Assembly (NCBI GenBank): GCA_964405335.1
Contig: CAYONP010000154.1
Location: forward strand, 1 to 7,004
DNA: 7,004 nt
Reading direction: 5' to 3'
From: CAYONP01 sp964405335
Lineage (GTDB): Bacteria > Armatimonadota > UBA10988
Position 1 is the stretch's first letter. Every line of letters begins with the position of its first letter. Below are positions 5,789 through 7,004 of the stretch, piece after piece. The position numbers and the translations under genes are program-made. Below the pieces are notes generated by a model. That model saw nothing but the letters and a program-made list of their open reading frames with translations, made no database searches and was not told the DNA's origin.

Positions 5789-5813
5789 GTAGGGCGCGCT
5801 CGCCGAGCGCGCC
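5789..5813 (+). repeat. GTAG-headed palindromic repeat, copy 3 (variant stem)
   Basis: GTAG (5789-5792) is followed directly by 10-base arms GGCGCGCTCG (5793-5802) and CGAGCGCGCC (5804-5813) around a single C. Folded, this would be about 8 bp with a 5-nt loop. It starts 2 nt after the previous unit and in the same orientation. The GTAG-then-palindrome design is kept although the stem sequence differs. Confidence 0.6.
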
Positions 5814-5833
5814 GTCGCCGGCGATCATACGAA

Positions 5834-5949
5834 GCGCGGGCGTCCCCGCCCGCTCCGGCCGGCGAGCGAACGGAGCGCGGGCGTCCCCGCCCGCTCCGGT
5901 CGGCGAGCGAACGGAGCGCGGGCGTCCCCGCCTGCTCCGGCCGGCGAGC
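5834..5949 (+). repeat. 41-bp tandem repeat, about 2.8 copies, with internal hairpin
   Basis: Copies begin with GCGCGGG at 5834, 5875 and 5916, a period of exactly 41 bp; the third stops matching at about 5949. Copies differ by single bases (CCGGCC versus CCGGTC between copies 1 and 2; CCCGCT versus CCTGCT in copy 3). A degenerate partial copy may precede the first from about 5819. Each unit contains the stem CGGGCG/CGCCCG with loop TCCC, flanked by GGAG and CTCC that can extend the stem past a 2-nt bulge. CTCCG and CGGAG from adjacent units can also pair. The third copy's CCTGCT change weakens the 3' arm. Confidence 0.85.
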
Positions 5950-5959
5950 TCGTCAATCG

Positions 5960-5983
5960 GCGGCCGGGGACGGCCGCGCTCCG
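5960..5983 (-). repeat. Inverted, diverged copy of the 41-bp repeat core
   Basis: Read on the plus strand this resembles the reverse complement of the tandem unit. It has a 6-bp stem CGGCCG/CGGCCG (5961-5966 and 5971-5976), loop GGGA, then the shared tail CGCTCCG (5977-5983). Against the unit's stem CGGGCG/CGCCCG it differs at one base in each arm, and those two bases pair with each other. It sits 10 bp beyond the oxidoreductase stop codon. Confidence 0.6.
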
Positions 5984-5993
5984 CCCTGCCGCA

Positions 5994-7001
5994 TCACACC
6001 TCCTCCACCCGCACCAACCGATTCCCCTCGTCCAGAGAGGTGATTGCCGCCTGGATCACCCGCTGGGCGAACAGGCCGTCGGCGCCGGAGCCGTCGATCT
6101 CGTCGGGCGAGGTGCCGTTGACGACCTGCTCGAGGAAGCGGTGGATCCGCTCGCGGAAGGTGTCGTCGAAGTCGCGCACGCCGCCGAAGACGGGATTGAC
6201 GTAGGTCTGCTGCTCCATCGTCCCGGCGGGGAAGAGGGTGGCCTGCTTCCACATGTCGTCGACCACCAGGCGGGCCTGGGTGCCGGCCACCTCGCAGCGC
6301 TCGACGCCGTGGGCGCGGGCGATGTCGTAGCTGCTGGTCAGGTGACCCACCGCGCCGTTGGCAAACCGCACGTTGGTCGAGGCGGTCGACCAGAGGTTCC
6401 GCCCGGTCGCCTTGAGGGCGAAGCACTGCACCGCCTCGATCGGCCCGCAGAACCAGGTCATCAGGTTGACCGAGTGCGGGTTGAGCGCCTTCAGGTGGTA
6501 GTTCGCCGTCTCGAAGTTGCCCGGCCGGCCGATCCAGAGGCACATGTTGCAGAACAGCAGCTCGCCGAGCAGGCCGTCGGTCAGCCACCGGTGCGCGGTG
6601 TAGGCGGCGGGGGTGAAGCGGTGGTTGAAGTCGACGGCGAAGCACTTGCCGGCCCGGCGGCCGGCCTCGACCATTTCGCGGGCCTTCGCGATGTCGTTGC
6701 AGATCGGCTTCTCGCACAGCACATGGGCGCCGGCGGCGAAGGCCTGGAGCGTCGGCTGCCAGTGGTCACTGGCGTACTCGAACCCGCCGGTGGCGATGCT
6801 GACCATCTCGGGCGCGAGCTCGCGCAGCATGGTCGGCGTGTCGGTGAAGGTGGCCACGCCGAACTCGGCCGCGCCGGCGGCGGCACGGTCGGGCAGGAGA
6901 TCGCAGACGCCGACCAGCTCGGCCAGCGGATCGCTCTGATAGATGCGGGCGTGCAGCCGCCCGATGTGCCCCAGCCCCACCACAGCCACGCGGAGTGCCA
7001 T
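5994..7001 (-). CDS. Gfo/Idh/MocA-family oxidoreductase
   Basis: Predicted cytoplasmic NAD(P)-dependent dehydrogenase acting on a sugar, inositol or sugar acid; the substrate cannot be told from sequence. The 335 residues are of normal family length. The N-terminal Rossmann fold has VVGLGHIGRLHA (7-18), with GLGHIG as the dinucleotide loop. An acidic residue after the second strand (D34 in GVCDL) usually favours NAD. CEKP (96-99) carries the family lysine K98. The C-terminal alpha/beta domain has LNPHSVNLMTWFCGP (173-187) with the family histidine H176. The aspartate usually found four residues before that histidine is A172 here, so the active site departs from the inositol dehydrogenase pattern. 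The ATG at 7001 gives a family-typical N-terminus, but its ribosome-binding site lies outside the window. It is upstream of, and on the same strand as, the KDG kinase-aldolase pair, which suggests a sugar-acid role; 418 bp of repeats intervene. Confidence 0.92.
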   Translation of the reverse strand: MALRVAVVGLGHIGRLHARIYQSDPLAELVGVCDLLPDRAAAGAAEFGVATFTDTPTMLRELAPEMVSIATGGFEYASDHWQPTLQAFAAGAHVLCEKPICNDIAKAREMVEAGRRAGKCFAVDFNHRFTPAAYTAHRWLTDGLLGELLFCNMCLWIGRPGNFETANYHLKALNPHSVNLMTWFCGPIEAVQCFALKATGRNLWSTASTNVRFANGAVGHLTSSYDIARAHGVERCEVAGTQARLVVDDMWKQATLFPAGTMEQQTYVNPVFGGVRDFDDTFRERIHRFLEQVVNGTSPDEIDGSGADGLFAQRVIQAAITSLDEGNRLVRVEEV

Positions 7002-7004
7002 ATC

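Larger units (their letters stand above)
5576..5993. other. 418-bp intergenic block with promoter, hairpins and tandem repeats
   Basis: No gene is credible here. From the kinase side it holds a palindrome (5594-5605), a promoter (5608-5636), a large imperfect hairpin (5709-5741), two GTAG-headed hairpins (5761-5813), a 41-bp tandem repeat (5834-5949) and an inverted relative of that repeat (5960-5983) ending 10 bp from the oxidoreductase stop. Bases 5640-5705 hold nothing I can name. The block separates two genes on the same strand, so the oxidoreductase transcript would run into it. Confidence 0.65.

Noticed and set aside
5834..5983. Possible CRISPR array
   Set aside because: The 41-bp period is continuous repeat with no unique spacers, no flanking cas genes are present, and the unit itself is nearly the whole period.
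5953..6717. A 254-codon alternate minus-strand frame over the oxidoreductase
   Set aside because: It is a frame-shifted, Arg-rich shadow of the Gfo/Idh/MocA gene, which is intact with its dinucleotide-binding loop and EKP motif.

Overview
This is a GC-rich bacterial window with six protein-coding genes. It reads as ordinary chromosome: there is no transposase, integrase, phage gene, CRISPR array, rRNA or tRNA that I can see. No marker gene fixes the lineage. The gene at the left end is a membrane-anchored protein whose C-terminal block (RLEHGRWPDAL, DPFTDGRPLRY, SVGPDSEDDGG) is a style I associate with Planctomycetota, Armatimonadota and related groups. The GC-rich palindromic intergenic repeats and the Gfo/Idh/MocA plus sugar-acid kinase content fit that. 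I would guess Armatimonadota or Planctomycetota, held loosely.

Layout. Bases 1-190 are intergenic and full of short GC hairpins. Next is an anchored protein of unknown function on the minus strand (191-1525). A 169-bp divergent region follows, with a good sigma-70-like promoter driving NADP-dependent isocitrate dehydrogenase on the plus strand (1695-3023). That gene converges, 19 bp apart, with a minus-strand arylamine N-acetyltransferase (3043-3813). Upstream of the acetyltransferase on the same strand lie a KDPG/KHG aldolase (3873-4538) and a PfkB-family 2-keto-3-deoxygluconate kinase (4547-5575). These two are 8 nt apart and the aldolase ribosome-binding site overlaps the kinase stop codon. 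A 418-bp intergenic block of hairpins and 41-bp tandem repeats separates the kinase from a minus-strand Gfo/Idh/MocA oxidoreductase (5994-7001), whose start codon is 3 bases from the window edge.

How the genes work together. The kinase and aldolase form a two-step module: 2-keto-3-deoxygluconate (KDG) plus ATP gives KDPG, which is split into pyruvate and glyceraldehyde-3-phosphate. The oxidoreductase may supply an oxidised sugar upstream of KDG, but its substrate cannot be read from sequence and no dehydratase is present here. Isocitrate dehydrogenase belongs to the TCA cycle and is probably an independent unit. The acetyltransferase may be read through from the aldolase, but no pathway link is evident.

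The least ordinary material is intergenic. A family of hairpins preceded by GTAG occurs at both ends of the window, resembling REP elements of the RAYT type. A 41-bp palindromic tandem repeat has an inverted relative that differs by a compensatory base-pair swap. Two inverted 20-bp hairpins sit just beyond the stop of the left-hand gene. I did not find a clearly new multi-gene system.
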